From Paludibacteraceae bacterium (lineage in GTDB: Bacteria; Bacteroidota; Bacteroidia; Bacteroidales; Paludibacteraceae), in NCBI GenBank assembly GCA_017517845.1, contig JAFWXW010000026.1, positions 1 to 61,942 of the forward strand: a stretch of DNA of 61,942 bases, given 5' to 3'. Numbering within the stretch: the stretch's first letter is position 1; the number at the start of each line of letters is the position of its first letter. A program made the position numbers and the translations under genes. This document shows, one piece after another, positions 61,921 to 61,942 of this stretch. Below the pieces are notes generated by a model, which saw only the letters and a program-made list of their open reading frames with translations, did no database searches and was not told the origin of the DNA.

Positions 61921-61942
61921 TTAGGAATTAGGAATTAGGAAT
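61921..61942 (+). repeat. Heptamer array, cut by the window edge
   Basis: Three ATTAGGA-type units, continuing beyond the window. It lies upstream of purA. Confidence 0.88.

Overview
The window is a chromosomal stretch of an AT-rich Bacteroidota bacterium, most likely of the order Bacteroidales. This rests on type IX secretion (T9SS) genes (PorP/SprF proteins, GldB, two proteins with type B C-terminal sorting domains), on families typical of Bacteroidetes (DUF4270, FISUMP-type lipoproteins, DUF4369-TlpA), on many lipoprotein signal peptides, and on promoters of the Bacteroidetes type (TTTG, about 19 bp, TAnnTTTG). No phage, insertion sequence, plasmid or CRISPR array is visible.

Layout. 1-2997: surface lipoproteins, then a SPOR-domain lipoprotein and GldB. 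3221-9969: a T9SS cassette on the minus strand (large type B CTD protein, then OmpA protein, then PorP/SprF). 10064-15705: YigZ-like protein, DUF4270 lipoprotein, short GT5 glycogen-synthase-like protein, panC-panD, radA. 15840-23800: a minus-strand run of TolC-like, periplasmic adaptor, RND pump, queA and a TlpA-like protein. 23870-26870: xseB, xseA, MORN protein, RluA-type pseudouridine synthase. 27087-27982: YtxH / holin-like / small protein operon. 28089-38616: a second type B CTD / OmpA / PorP cassette, then rel and an M3 peptidase. 38787-49188: glucan phosphorylase, BamA-like protein, cysteine synthase, tRNA-Arg(TCT), esterase lipoprotein, leuS. 49354-53133: flippase and two glycosyltransferases. 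53262-53895: MntA/HepT toxin-antitoxin pair. 53994-61865: two secreted carbohydrate-binding-like proteins, carB with a leader that looks like an attenuator, a zinc peptidase, and purA.

What stands out lies between the genes. First, a dispersed element of about 120-145 bp occurs at least five times (3078, 10506, 15718, 49187, 56122), plus two miniature copies (54843, 60546). Every copy starts at or within a few bases of a stop codon and has the same orientation relative to that gene. Its core folds into stacked helices that differ between copies but keep Watson-Crick pairing, around fixed GA/GA and GGAG/YGA internal loops. The outermost stem is unique to each locus and in several copies includes the stop codon, as if the element sat in the loop of an ordinary terminator. 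Second, heptamer repeats (AGTTAGG and variants) are scattered between genes and twice run into coding sequence: the C-terminus of the YigZ-like protein and the middle of a glycosyltransferase. Third, carB is preceded by a 25-codon leader ORF with a U-rich stretch directly before an intrinsic terminator, an arrangement like the UTP-sensing attenuator of E. coli pyrBI.

All functional calls come from reading motifs in the sequence and from general family knowledge. No database search was run.
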